A stretch of DNA of 64,000 nucleotides from Mucilaginibacter geliditolerans (GTDB lineage Bacteria; Bacteroidota; Bacteroidia; Sphingobacteriales; Sphingobacteriaceae): positions 930,001-994,000 of the forward strand of contig NZ_JACHBY010000002.1 in assembly GCF_014200495.1 (NCBI RefSeq), in the 5' to 3' direction. The notes under the pieces are model-generated. The model ran no database searches. It was not told where the DNA came from and worked only from the letters and a program-made list of their open reading frames with translations. Shown piece by piece: positions 1 through 10,600 of the stretch; the first letter of the stretch is position 1; every line of letters starts with the position of its first letter. A program made the position numbers and the translations under genes.

Positions 1-1017
1 CACACGTTTTACAGCTATCTGCCCCAATGAAGGAAAAACTAATGACAGCCCTGCACCCGTTAGCGCCGCGCCAAGAATTGTAAAGGTGCCATTAAAGCCT
101 CCCCAGATCAGCAATTGCCCGGCAGCTTCAATCATCAGGGAAATAAGTGCTACCCTGGCGCCACCAAACTTATCAGGCGCTCCCGATAGGAATATGCGGA
201 CTATTACATAACAACTGCCAAAGGCAGTCATGGCTAACGAGGCATTTTGCCAATGATTTTGAAGAAAATACAATGAAATAAAAGAGGCGATCCCTCCAAA
301 ACCAATGCTGGCCAGAGCCAGCGCACTGCCTTGTGTCCATACCAGGTGAACGGCCTTATAAAAAGGAAGTTTAGATACTGCTTTGGGAATCGCCACAGCA
401 GGCAGCAAACGCATGATCAGGAAAATGAATAAGGGGAGTATTATGGTTATGGCGAACAATACACCTAAACCAAATTGTGTTTGCAGGAAAATGCCGATGG
501 GCGCACCACAGGCCATACCTGAATACATGCCCATTCCGTTCCACACCATAACCTTGCCCGTGTTATCCGGCCCTACCAGTGCGAAGCCCCAGGTAAATAT
601 GCCAACTACCAAAAAACTTTCGCCGATACCGAGAAGGATACGGGCAGCCAATACCATACCCAAACTTAAATAAGGCAAACCTGATACGACGTGTGCCAGG
701 AGCAGTAAGACCCCGCAAAGCGCAGATGCCGCGATCCCAGTTAGTACAGAACGCCTGCTCCCACTGTGATCGGCCATCTTGCCCGAAAACTGGCGACTGG
801 CCAACGTAGTTACATATTGTGTACCGATAACAACCCCAACCCAAACGTTGCTTAAATGAAGGGTTTGATGGATAAAAGCTGGCAATACACCCAGTGAAAT
901 ACCCATAACGGTAAACTCCGTAAACACCATGCTGAAGATTATTCCAAGATTACGCTTCAGCGCAGCGCTTTCATTATTGTCCTTTTGAATTATGGTTTGA
1001 TTGACTATTCGATTCAT
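1..1017 (-). CDS. MFS transporter, partial (3' end beyond window)
   Basis: The frame is open from an ATG at 1017 to the left edge, giving 339 codons with no stop, so the C-terminal end is missing. The translation starts MNRIVNQTIIQKDNNESAAL and continues with a series of hydrophobic helices. It has the MFS loop-2 pattern GKMADHSGSRRS between the second and third helices, and QFSGKMAD just before it. The style is that of the YhhS/YfcJ-like arabinose-efflux group of the major facilitator superfamily, inner-membrane proton-coupled exporters. The substrate cannot be read from the sequence. It lies on the same strand as the sulfatases, 108 bases upstream of the nearer one, so it may be a separate unit. 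I am sure of the superfamily and less sure of the subfamily. Confidence 0.85.
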   Translation of the reverse strand, partial: MNRIVNQTIIQKDNNESAALKRNLGIIFSMVFTEFTVMGISLGVLPAFIHQTLHLSNVWVGVVIGTQYVTTLASRQFSGKMADHSGSRRSVLTGIAASALCGVLLLLAHVVSGLPYLSLGMVLAARILLGIGESFLVVGIFTWGFALVGPDNTGKVMVWNGMGMYSGMACGAPIGIFLQTQFGLGVLFAITIILPLFIFLIMRLLPAVAIPKAVSKLPFYKAVHLVWTQGSALALASIGFGGIASFISLYFLQNHWQNASLAMTAFGSCYVIVRIFLSGAPDKFGGARVALISLMIEAAGQLLIWGGFNGTFTILGAALTGAGLSLVFPSLGQIAVKRV

Positions 1018-1125
1018 TTTGTCTGTTTCCGACAAAGATGCATAGTCTACATGGTCCCTGCATTGATCTATATCAACGAATAGAAAAATCGTGCCTGCTT
1101 CGTCTGGATTTGTAAGCCATCGTCC

Positions 1126-2655
1126 TTATTGTTGTTTATTTTTGATTGAATTTAACAAATCAGCAAGTTCTTTAACCTTTGCAGGATATTGAACAGCCAG
1201 GTTATGTTTTTCTCCAATATCCTCGTTTAGGTTATATAACTGGGGTTCGGGTGAATTGCCCGTTTCTATGTTTACTAACTTATCATATGGGCTGCCATTA
1301 TTGGGTGTAATATATTTCCACCCATCCTTTACAATAGCAAGTGCCCCGCCCTGCTCAATATATACAGAACGGCCCTGATTGGATTTACCTAGTAATGCAT
1401 TCATTAGGTCTTCACTATCGCTTGCATTCCCGGCAGGTATGGGTTGTTTAAGAAATCCGGAAAAAGAGGCCAATAAATCCATTTGAGAAACCAATGCATC
1501 CGAAACACCGGGCTTTATTTCCCCGGGCCATCTGATAATAAACGGGATTCGTGTCCCTCCCTCCAGGGCACTGTATTTACCACCCCGCATTGGCCCGGCG
1601 GGGGTATGCCCATTTAATTTTGCTACTGCTTCGTCCTGGTAACCATCATCCAGAACGGGGCCATTATCACTGGTAAATATCACTATGGTATTCTTCTCAA
1701 TACCCAGGTACCTGAGCTGCTTCATGATTTCGCCTACTGTCCAATCCAGTTGTAAAATAACATCGCCCCGCAGACCTAAACCACTTTTACCCTTAAAGCG
1801 CGTTGCCGGCATGCGGGGTACGTGCGGTTCCGTCATGGCAAAATATAAGAAGAATGGCCTGTTTTTATTTTCTTCGATAAAGCCTTCTGCCTTTGCCAAA
1901 AAAGTTGATGACACTTCCTCATCAACCCAGCGGGCTAATTTACCACCGCTCATGTAGCCAATTCTGCCTATGCCGTTTACAATGGTTCCATCATGCCCCT
2001 GCCCTGGCGATGACTTTAGTTTTAGTAATTCAGGGTGCTCTTTTCCCGTCGGATCATTGCCTATCTTTTTGGTGTAATCTACAGCAATAGAGTCATTAGC
2101 TTCCAGCGCTACTACCTTATGATTTTCTAAAAAAACAGTAGGCACCCTGTCTGCCGTTGCCGGGAAGATGAAGGAATAATCAAAGCCTACTTCATTAGGA
2201 CCGGGTTTAACTTCGCCGTTCCAATCTTTTGCTACAGCATTTCCTAAACCCAAATGCCATTTACCTACAATCCCGGTTTTGTATCCGGCGTTTTTAAACA
2301 TATTGGGTAAGGTAACTCTATCAGTAGGGATAATCAAAGCTGCATCCCCCGGTAAAATACCTGTTCCTTTTTTGCGCCATGGATATTCACCTGTCATCAG
2401 GGCATACCGGGAAGGCGTACAGGTTGCCGAGGTGCAATGCCCGTTTGTAAAACGAATACCCGCTGCTGCAAGCTGATCCACATTTGGTGTATGAATTTTA
2501 GTAGCTCCGTAACAACTTAAATCGCCGTAGCCTAAATCATCAGCATAGATATAAATCACATTAGGCTGATTAACTTTTGGTTTTTTAACAGTTTGACCAA
2601 CTGCCGTAAATATGGTAAAAAAAAGAAGTAAGGTTAATGTGCTTTTATTCATCAT
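1126..2655 (-). CDS. exported sulfatase (arylsulfatase family)
   Basis: This 509-residue hydrolase of the alkaline-phosphatase-like sulfatase family would remove sulfate esters from a glycan or aryl substrate. A signal peptide covers about residues 1-21 and ends in VGQ. The metal-binding pair D39-D40 is followed by the sulfatase signature CTPSR at 79-83, where C79 would be oxidised to formylglycine. The family motifs GKWHLG and FTSDNGP follow. Length fits a full enzyme. ATG codons 1 and 2 are adjacent, so the start may be 3 bases further in. It follows the second sulfatase on the same strand with a 74-base gap, so the two are probably co-transcribed. Both lie downstream of a SusC/SusD locus with a GH20 hexosaminidase, which suggests a sulfated amino-sugar glycan (inference). 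No sulfatase-maturing enzyme is in the window. Confidence 0.93.
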   Translation of the reverse strand: MMNKSTLTLLLFFTIFTAVGQTVKKPKVNQPNVIYIYADDLGYGDLSCYGATKIHTPNVDQLAAAGIRFTNGHCTSATCTPSRYALMTGEYPWRKKGTGILPGDAALIIPTDRVTLPNMFKNAGYKTGIVGKWHLGLGNAVAKDWNGEVKPGPNEVGFDYSFIFPATADRVPTVFLENHKVVALEANDSIAVDYTKKIGNDPTGKEHPELLKLKSSPGQGHDGTIVNGIGRIGYMSGGKLARWVDEEVSSTFLAKAEGFIEENKNRPFFLYFAMTEPHVPRMPATRFKGKSGLGLRGDVILQLDWTVGEIMKQLRYLGIEKNTIVIFTSDNGPVLDDGYQDEAVAKLNGHTPAGPMRGGKYSALEGGTRIPFIIRWPGEIKPGVSDALVSQMDLLASFSGFLKQPIPAGNASDSEDLMNALLGKSNQGRSVYIEQGGALAIVKDGWKYITPNNGSPYDKLVNIETGNSPEPQLYNLNEDIGEKHNLAVQYPAKVKELADLLNSIKNKQQ

Positions 2656-2729
2656 AAAATATTTATGGCCTGTAATCTATATTATGGAAATATGAGTTTG
2701 CCAGCATCTGTATTCATTTTAGCCTGCCA

Positions 2730-4799
2730 TTACAGATGATAAAAACCTTTACCGGTAACATCAACCTTATCGCTTTTCCACCTTAATTTCAATTGCGGTG
2801 CTACTCCTTTTTGCAGCAGATAATTTAGTTTTATAGCATGGTAGCCCGCTTTCAGATAAATATCGTTCGTGATTTCTGTATTGGGCCGATAGCCAAAATC
2901 TTCATCAATTAGTGTAGCCTCATGCACGCGCAAATAAGCCTTCCCTGTAGTTTGCATAGCGAAAGTATATTTACCATCAGCCGGTATTTTTATAAATCCT
3001 TCATAACAGATCATCCCTTCCTGGTCACCTGCTTCTTTTCCGGTTATATCAGCAGCCACACCTTTTTTATTTTCTTTCAAATTTCTGCCGGAGATTACCC
3101 AGGGGAAGTTCCCTTTATAAAACTTCCAGCTAAGTCCTGATACCGGTTGCCCTGAAACTATATCTCCGGGAATCAGGATATTATCATAAGGCCGGGGCGC
3201 TTCAGCATCTGCATGGCGTACCTGCAATACTTTGGCCTTCATTTGTTCCTGTATTTTTTCAACTCCTGGTTTTAAGGCCAGGTTTTCAGCCTCTTTCGGA
3301 TCTTTAACTACATTATATATCTCAAAATCATCATCCGGCGATTTAATAGCATACCGCACGCCAACCAAATCATTAAAGCGGATCACCTGCATCTGATCTC
3401 TCTTCCTGTTTCTGTGATTAGGTTCGAACTCTTTAAAGTTGGGCGTTCTTTCACTTTCATAATACTCTACATAAACCAAACTATTTTGTTGTTTACCCTT
3501 TCCGGTTAAATCAGGCAGCAAGGAAACACCGTCCGTTCTGGCAGGAGGCTGAATGTGCGCAGCATCGGCAAAGGTTGCCATCCAGTCTGATAGCATACTG
3601 GGTGTGGTAATCGTTTTTCCGGGGATGATATGATTAGGCCAGATAGCGATAGTGGGCTCTCTTAAACCGCCTTCCCAGCAATCTCTCTTTATACCATCAA
3701 ATGGCCCGTAGCTGCCAAAAAAGGTAGGATGGTTTGGCACATTCGGCGCCGGTAAGTAAGATTCAATAGATGGGCCGTTATCAGAAGTAAAAATAACCAG
3801 TGTATTATCATCTATTTTAAGATCGGTTAGCAATTGCCTTATATCACCTACAGCAGCATCTATCCGGGTGACTGCCGTAGCATACCGTTTATAAGTTTCG
3901 GGCCAGGCCACTTCTGGTGTAGCCGGATTGTTATCATTATCATAAGTAGCGTTAGCATATGCCGGATATACGTATGAATCTACATTGCCTGTAGCCGTGT
4001 TAATCATGTGACCAGGTTCACCTAACCATTGAATACCCCCGTTTAACCCACCACCTTTGGGATAGGCTTGGGTGGGTAGTTCTATTACCGCATGTGGCGT
4101 ATCATAAGCCAGGTACATAAAAAAAGGAGTGGCGGCATCCTTACCTTTTTGGTGATCTATGATATATTTTTTTGCTGCGGCAGTCCACAAGTCTGTTGTA
4201 TAACATTTGCTCATGTCGGCAGCCATGTTTTTATAATCGCTCCAAACTTCCTTTTTGCCATCGTAAATACCTTCAAAGGGATAATGTTCGTGCCCATCTT
4301 TATGGCGCATATATCCAAAAAAACTATCAAACCCTCTTTTTAATGGATGAGCCGGCCAATAAGGCCCATCTTCATTAACACCTTGTAATCCCCATTTACC
4401 AATGGCTACCGTATTATAGCCAGCTTGTTTTAATACTGTGGCCAAAGTGTGGTTATTCTCCAGCTCTTTATCAAATTGATTATCCCTGACATTGGCGTTT
4501 CCCTGGTTTACGCCTGTTAACAAAGATGCCCTTGACGGTGCACATACCGGAGCGTTGGAATATTGCTGGGTAAACATTGCGCCCTTATTTGCCATCGCAT
4601 CCAAATTAGGGGTTAACTCATATGGCTTGCTCCTGTCGCCGGATTCTTGCCGCTGTTTTTGAAAGAATACACCCACATCCCCATACCCCAGATCATCTGT
4701 CAGAATAAAAATAATATTAGGTACTTTTTGAGCATATGCCGGTAATATATTAGTAAAACCCAGCAGAAAAACACCGATGGCGAAGTATCCTTTTTTCAT
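2730..4799 (-). CDS. exported sulfatase with C-terminal PA14-like domain
   Basis: This 689-residue sulfatase is longer than usual. A signal peptide covers about residues 1-24 and ends AYAQ. Metal ligands D35-D36 and the signature CAPSR at 86-90, with C86 as the formylglycine precursor, place it in the type I sulfatases. A charged insert of about 20 residues sits between the first metal motif and the signature. IGKWGLQG and FTSDNGPS follow in the core. The last 110 or so residues (YEGFIKIPADGKYTFAMQTT and the LKAGYHAIKLNY stretch) look like a PA14-type beta-sandwich, usually a carbohydrate-binding module. It is the first gene of a two-sulfatase unit. A CAAACGTTTG palindrome lies 146 bases upstream of the start. 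Substrate is unknown. Confidence 0.92.
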   Translation of the reverse strand: MKKGYFAIGVFLLGFTNILPAYAQKVPNIIFILTDDLGYGDVGVFFQKQRQESGDRSKPYELTPNLDAMANKGAMFTQQYSNAPVCAPSRASLLTGVNQGNANVRDNQFDKELENNHTLATVLKQAGYNTVAIGKWGLQGVNEDGPYWPAHPLKRGFDSFFGYMRHKDGHEHYPFEGIYDGKKEVWSDYKNMAADMSKCYTTDLWTAAAKKYIIDHQKGKDAATPFFMYLAYDTPHAVIELPTQAYPKGGGLNGGIQWLGEPGHMINTATGNVDSYVYPAYANATYDNDNNPATPEVAWPETYKRYATAVTRIDAAVGDIRQLLTDLKIDDNTLVIFTSDNGPSIESYLPAPNVPNHPTFFGSYGPFDGIKRDCWEGGLREPTIAIWPNHIIPGKTITTPSMLSDWMATFADAAHIQPPARTDGVSLLPDLTGKGKQQNSLVYVEYYESERTPNFKEFEPNHRNRKRDQMQVIRFNDLVGVRYAIKSPDDDFEIYNVVKDPKEAENLALKPGVEKIQEQMKAKVLQVRHADAEAPRPYDNILIPGDIVSGQPVSGLSWKFYKGNFPWVISGRNLKENKKGVAADITGKEAGDQEGMICYEGFIKIPADGKYTFAMQTTGKAYLRVHEATLIDEDFGYRPNTEITNDIYLKAGYHAIKLNYLLQKGVAPQLKLRWKSDKVDVTGKGFYHL

Positions 4800-5163
4800 A
4801 TTTTTATTTTTGTATTGAAGGCAAATTTGTTGAACTTATGCAAGCGCAGGTCGCGACTTCATCTTTAACTATTTCGCGTTGCTATAAAATTGATTAATGC
4901 AATATAAGGGGATGCAATGTAAATAACACATTGCAAATACTACGCAAACGTTTGATAATTGACATTAAGTATAGTACTACTCTCATAGGTGTCAAAAAAA
5001 ATATTCCTGATAATCAAATCTTACATAGAAAAAAGGAACAAAAATACTTTTACCTATAATTGTTATCTAAACCTCAGATAACAATTATACATTTCTAAAT
5101 ATTATCCCGTTACATAAATAACATATATCCAAAACAAATAGCTAACAAAAGCTGAATCTTAAC
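4800..5163. other. AT-rich intergenic region with divergent promoters
   Basis: This 364-base gap separates the leftward sulfatase unit from the rightward VOC gene. It is strongly AT-rich and has no open frame of note. The only clear element is the palindrome at 4945-4954. I saw no convincing TAnnTTTG box for either direction. Confidence 0.6.
4941..4957. promoter_or_regulatory. LacI-type operator candidate, copy 1
   Basis: The sequence tacgcaaacgtttgata contains the perfect 10-base palindrome CAAACGTTTG at 4945-4954. This is the CpG-centred form typical of LacI-family operators. A copy identical over 15 bases (tacgcaaacgtttga) lies at 15931-15945 before the GH20 gene. No LacI-family gene is in this window, so the regulator would be encoded elsewhere. 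Orientation to the sulfatases or the VOC gene cannot be decided. Confidence 0.55.
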
Positions 5164-5649
5164 ATGATCAAATTATCAAAAATTATTTTCATCAACGCCA
5201 TTCTTCTATCCTTTTATTATAATGCCAGTGCACAAACCAACGACCTGGGTTTAAAGGTTCATCACATGACCTTATCCGTAAAAAATATTGATACCATGGT
5301 TTACTGGTATACACATGTACTTGATTTGAAACTGGTAAGCAGATCAGGTTCAGGAGATTTTAACGCAGCGAGGATAGATTTGGGCGGGTTTTATATTGAT
5401 ATGATACAGGTGAAAGGGTCTAAGAGGCAACCATCCCAGGACCTGTCGGAAGACGATCATATGCTGGCCCAGGGCTGGCGGCACCTGGTTTTTAATATAG
5501 ATGATGTTTACAAAACGTATACTTTACTCAAAGCCAGGGGCGTAACATTTCCGCAAGTGATTGACGAAAAGAATAAAGCCACTATAAACGGAATCTTTTT
5601 TAAGGATCCGGAAGGCAACGTGTTAGAAATACGACACATACTGCAATAG
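5164..5649 (+). CDS. exported VOC/glyoxalase-fold protein
   Basis: This 161-residue protein has a signal peptide (residues 1-24, ending ASAQ) and then a single vicinal-oxygen-chelate unit. VHHMTLSVKNID opens the first beta-alpha-beta half. WRHLVFNIDD and DPEGNVLEIRHI form the second half, with likely metal ligands at H33 or H34, the His of WRHL and the Glu of LEIRH. The family includes glyoxalase I, fosfomycin-resistance proteins and dioxygenases. The substrate cannot be assigned, and export to the periplasm is atypical for most of them. It stands alone, divergent from the sulfatases and convergent with susD. The start at 5164 is the only ATG that keeps the signal peptide. Confidence 0.8.
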   Translation: MIKLSKIIFINAILLSFYYNASAQTNDLGLKVHHMTLSVKNIDTMVYWYTHVLDLKLVSRSGSGDFNAARIDLGGFYIDMIQVKGSKRQPSQDLSEDDHMLAQGWRHLVFNIDDVYKTYTLLKARGVTFPQVIDEKNKATINGIFFKDPEGNVLEIRHILQ

Positions 5650-5770
5650 GGCAATATTTTCTGAATGGAAATACTATTATGATGATCAAAATAACAAAGA
5701 GCAGTTATTTGTAATACCGGTGGTCAATGGCTCCGCAATGTCCATTTTGATAATAGCAACAACTAATTAT

Positions 5771-5798
5771 AAAAGAAGCCCGGCACTACCCGGGCTTC
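5771..5798 (-). terminator. intrinsic terminator of the SusC/SusD unit
   Basis: A perfect 9-base stem GAAGCCCGG (5775-5783) pairs with CCGGGCTTC (5790-5798) over a 6-base loop. On the minus strand the stem is followed by TTTTATAATTAG, so it ends the leftward susD transcript. It lies 20 bases past the susD stop. The plus-strand side has a weaker T-run but could also stop the VOC transcript. Confidence 0.8.
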
Positions 5799-5817
5799 GT
5801 ATTAACTTATTAGGAAA

Positions 5818-7671
5818 CTATTGCTGGTCCCACCATATCCTGCCTTTGGTATCAAGGCCACTGGCACCGTAACTGGCATCCTTACTTTGCATAGTAGTAA
5901 TTGCTTTGAAAAGGTTATTGCTATTAATAGTTGATCCGGCATTAGTTATCGTGAATTGCTCTCTTCTTGGTATAACCAGGTTTGCTGTGCCATTCCACAA
6001 ATTTTCCAGATAAGCAACACCACTGCCATCGCCAATATTACCTGCTGTGGTAGGTTGCCCTGCCCTGTAGTTAACAAATTGAGGATAGCCGGTACGTTTC
6101 CACATAGCGTAAGCATCTTCTGGCTGTACCATAAAATGCACCCACTCCTGCGAGTAAATGCGCTGTAAAGTACCATCGTAAGGGTAGCGGGTCAAATAAT
6201 CGCCAATAGTTATTGAACTTGCATTAGGTACACCAACCATAGCGCCTGCTGTAGCATATTGAGCAAAAGATGCCTGTACACCTGCATTATACCATTGCGC
6301 TGCTGTTTGCCCAAATGAACTACCACCGTTTTTGTTAGCTATTTCAGCCATCATAAAGCAAGTTTCGCCGTAGGTTAACCATACCGTGCGCATTTTTATA
6401 GTACTTGGATCCGGGAAAGTCTCATCGGTATGCTCCATTGCATCTACCTGGCTAATAGATGCATTATTAGTAAAGCCGCCGTTTTTTACAAAATAACGGC
6501 CCTGTATCACTGATAAATAATCTAACTGCACTGTATTTGTTCCCGCAATAAGAGGAACGTATCTGCCGCTGCCGGTTAAACCGTACGAAGGATCCTGCGA
6601 TGCCGGAAATGCATGCTTGCCATAATAACGCACCTGGTTGGCTGGCTGTGCCAAAAACGCTTGCGCGGCAGCATTACCATTTGCCAATACATTATTGTAT
6701 GGAGCGGAGTTTGTACCCATATCATTTTGCCTTACCATCAGGGCCAAACGCGGGTCATTAGTTGATTTCAGAAACTCTACAAACGCGTAGCCTGCATCGT
6801 AGTTATCTACTATAGCATCTATATCATCCGTGTCATCATTATAGGTTTGTGACTGATTAACACCAAAAGATTGGGCATTACTTGTAATAAGATTGTTGTA
6901 AGGAGTGGCTGTATTCTTGGGATTACTTTGCTGTACATCAGCCAAAACCGAGGTTAAGTTAGCCGGGTCCCGTTTTTCGTAACGCAGGGCAATTTTTATA
7001 CGCAGCGTGTTGGCAAAAGCAAGCCAGCTTGGTATATCTCCCCCGTAAAAGAAATCCTGGTTACCTAGTGCAATCTGGCCTGCAGGTGGATTTAGTAGTA
7101 CGGCAGCGGCCTGTTTTAGCTGGCTGTCAAATACTTTGTATAAAGTATAATCATAATCATACTCTGGCAATGGGAACGAGGTTGCGTTGAAAGCCTGATT
7201 GTAAGGCATAGCACCATATATATCAACGGTACGCCAGGCATGATAAGCATTTAAAATTACACAAATTGCCCTCAGTTCAGCATAAGTTGATGCCTGTGCG
7301 GCAGGCAAAGCATCAATATTACTTATAATAAGGTTCATGCTTTTTCCTATGCCGGTATAATAATCACTGTAATAGTTAACACCAACGTCTGGACCTGTTG
7401 TCAATGAGGGGTCGCAATATTTTGCACCCAGGTTAGCATTTGTACCATCAGTAACAATGTATTGCATAAAATTCATGAAAGCGTAACGTGCAATAACCTT
7501 GTCCCGCCCATCGTCATCAAGATCAACGGTGGCGCCAGAGAAAAGAAATTGCGGCTGTACATTATCCAATTTATTGGGATTGGTATTTATCCCAATAAAA
7601 TCCTTTTTACAGGATTGGGCCAATACAGCGAGTGTTAAAAGCCCGAATATATATTTATTTAATTTTTTCAT
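5818..7671 (-). CDS. SusD-like outer-membrane glycan-binding lipoprotein (SusD/RagB, SusD-like_2 type)
   Basis: This 617-residue lipoprotein has a short signal sequence and lipobox LAQSC, with C21 as the acylated residue. The mature start (INTNPN, VQPQFLF) is the hallmark of the SusD-like_2 subgroup. The length and the Tyr/Asn/Gly-rich helical body fit the family. SusD proteins sit on the outer face of the outer membrane as a lid over their SusC partner and bind the incoming oligosaccharide or peptide. The gene follows susC with an 18-base gap and ends just before a strong terminator, so it is the last gene of the ECF-FecR-SusC-SusD unit. Confidence 0.94.
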   Translation of the reverse strand: MKKLNKYIFGLLTLAVLAQSCKKDFIGINTNPNKLDNVQPQFLFSGATVDLDDDGRDKVIARYAFMNFMQYIVTDGTNANLGAKYCDPSLTTGPDVGVNYYSDYYTGIGKSMNLIISNIDALPAAQASTYAELRAICVILNAYHAWRTVDIYGAMPYNQAFNATSFPLPEYDYDYTLYKVFDSQLKQAAAVLLNPPAGQIALGNQDFFYGGDIPSWLAFANTLRIKIALRYEKRDPANLTSVLADVQQSNPKNTATPYNNLITSNAQSFGVNQSQTYNDDTDDIDAIVDNYDAGYAFVEFLKSTNDPRLALMVRQNDMGTNSAPYNNVLANGNAAAQAFLAQPANQVRYYGKHAFPASQDPSYGLTGSGRYVPLIAGTNTVQLDYLSVIQGRYFVKNGGFTNNASISQVDAMEHTDETFPDPSTIKMRTVWLTYGETCFMMAEIANKNGGSSFGQTAAQWYNAGVQASFAQYATAGAMVGVPNASSITIGDYLTRYPYDGTLQRIYSQEWVHFMVQPEDAYAMWKRTGYPQFVNYRAGQPTTAGNIGDGSGVAYLENLWNGTANLVIPRREQFTITNAGSTINSNNLFKAITTMQSKDASYGASGLDTKGRIWWDQQ

Positions 7672-7689
7672 CTCTTTTTAATTAAAAGT

Positions 7690-10600
7690 TTAGAACCTAA
7701 CATTTAATGAAACAGCATAAGTACGTGCATATGGCACACCGCCAGTTATGTATGGATTAAACGGATCATTACTTTGTAACGATTCGGGGTTCTGGTCACC
7801 CGGCAATGTTTTGTACAGATAACCTATATTACGGGCTGTAACGCTCAGCTTGGCGCTTTTCAGCACTTTTGTTTTTGCAACCCAGGCCGTTGGCAGCTGA
7901 TATGCAAAGGTTATTTCACGCAGCATTATCCAGCTATCGGTAGCTACCGCTCCATTGTAATTCAGGCCGTTTTCCCAATCATAAGTACCGTTAAAACCCG
8001 GACCGCCGTCATAGTAAGCAGGTGCATACCATGATTCAACAAGGCCCTTGGCATAAGCTTGAGCGAAGGTCATACCGCCGATGTTAACACCAGGTTTGAG
8101 GAGGCTCGTTTGTCCGGCAGCAAAAACAGCGTTAGGTACAGCTCCGTCATACACAGTTTTGCCGGTATAAGAGTCGATACGTGCGACACCACCATGTGCC
8201 TGATCGCGGTATTGGAGCGAAGCAAGCGGAGTTCCCTGCCCCATGGCATAGGTATATGATTCAGAGTATACTAAACCGCCAAAACGGGCATCAATCTGGG
8301 TAAACAAAGTATAGTTTTTATACCTCAGTGTTGTAGTAATACCGCCGGTAAGATTTGGCTCTACTTTACCCATATTTACACGAGGCTGAGCAGCCGTGGC
8401 TGTATTATAAGCATATTGATAATTAGCAAAGCTATATGCGGTATTGGCGCTGGTATTAGTAGCCCGCGGGGCGTTTTCAATGATCGGATAACCGGTCTTT
8501 TTATCTATCTGAAAGGTGGTGTTCGGGTCAAGTGACAGTTCACCAAATGCACCACCCTGGTAAGCATAAACCATAGCGCCTTCATAATTGCCGCTCAGTT
8601 GCCATGCAGTTATACCCGGTGCTAAAGAAATAACCTTGCTGCCGTTATGTGCTGCATTGAATGAGAAATCAAGGTTCCAGTCTTTTGACCTGATGGGGTT
8701 TACATCAATGGCAATTTCCTCGCCTGAGTTCTGTATGTTACCGGCATTAAAGTAGTCGGTGCTATATCCGGTTTCTGGCACACCCGGATTGGATAAAAGC
8801 TGATGAAAGGTATTGTTCTTATACCATGCAAAGTCAACCGTAATCAGGTTTTTAAATAATGAAAAATTGGTACCTAACTCAATTGACCGCTGTATCTGTG
8901 GTTTCAAATCAGGGTCTACCTTTACACTTCCATTTATCTGATTCGCTATAGTAACAGAATTACCATTCTGGTCAACAACTGTACCTGGCGTGTAACCATT
9001 ACTGGTTGAATAAGCGCCGGCTATCCCCTGGTTACCTACAAATGCCAATGAGGCCCTTATCCTGCCTGATGATAACCATGATGGCATTTTATCTTTGTAC
9101 TGATCATAAAAAGAATAGGATAAGTTGGCTGAAGGATAGAAAACAGAATAATTATTGGCACCAGGTGCACTTGCAGGGTAAGTAAGTGTTGATAACCAAT
9201 CATTACGCCCGGTTATTTCCAGGTTAATATATTGTTTATAGTTAAGGTCTAACACACCGCCTACGCCTATCGTCATCAAATTTTGTGGTGTTGATGAGTA
9301 TCCGATATCGCTGCTGTTATAAATAGAGTTTACAGAATTACCCAATGAGAATTGATTAGGTACCAGCAGACCGCCATTGGTTTGTGCAAAATAAGTTTGG
9401 CTCAAGGTATTACCGTAATACTCATTAAGCAAGCGAAAATCAAGATTCAAATCGCCATGCATCATTTTTTTAGTGGCATGTCCCATTATCAACAAGTTAT
9501 AATTAGTACTGCTTGATCCGCCTGTACCATATTCGCCGCCTGTGTTGTTTACACCATTTCCAAAATTCTTTGTCTCATCAAATTGCGTATAATAATTTAC
9601 GTTACCGCGGGCACTAAAATCAAGCCATGGATTTACCTGGGCTTTGATCAGCAAATATGCCAAACCAGAGTTTTCATGATTAGCATAATTGTTATTAGCC
9701 AGGTTGCTAAAGGCGTTTGGTAACCAACCGGTACCAAACGGATCGGGTTTAAGGGAGTTATCAGCATTCCTGTAATCATTCTGCCATGCAGCAAAATTGG
9801 TATTGCGGGGAGAATAGTAAACATCAAACCCAAGGTTTGTGCCGCCACCGTAGTAATACCTGCTTTGGTTGTAATAATTGTCTGTTACTGTATTCGCGTA
9901 ATTCAACCCAAGTTCAGTCGAAAACACCTTGTTTATCTGGCCAGAATATTTTATATCAAGCGCATTCCTTTTCAAACCGTTTTTAGGCAGCAAGCCATCA
10001 TCACTGGTATTGGAATATGAAATTCTATAAGCAGAATGGTCACCTCCTCCGCTTAAAGTAAGGTTATTGTTAAAATATTTGCCTGATTGGTAAAAGGTTT
10101 TCCAGTTATCGGGCTGGGCAACATAAGGCACCTTTATGCTGGGGTCGTAAACAGCCGGGTGCATTGTACCGTCAAATGCGGGGCCCCAGTTGCTGGTGGT
10201 TTGTGTTTGGGAGCCATCTGGTGCAAAAGCGCCCTCCCTATTGTATGAGCCCATACCATACTCATTTTGCAGCGCCATGAAGTTTTTATAAACATCGGTA
10301 GTTGATAGCGTTGTGCTATATTCAACACCCAGGCCTGTTCTTGCTTTTCCGCTTTTAGTTGTAATAACTATAGCTCCGTTAAGCCCTCTTGAACCGTATA
10401 ATGCAGTAGCGGCTGCACCTTTTAACACAGTGATTGATTCATAATCATCAGGGTTTAGGTTTTTTAACTGCGAGCCACCGTCTGTAGCATCCGGCGATGT
10501 TAAGTTGTTATATAAAATATTACCATCAACCACAAATATAGGCTGGTTATTACCGCCTATAGCATTACCACCCCTTATTTGTATAAAAGGTGATGTTTGT

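Noticed and set aside
383..844. Open frames across the MFS gene at the left edge (383-673 plus, 563-844 minus)
   Set aside because: Both are other-frame shadows of the partial MFS gene, whose own frame is open from 1017 to 1.
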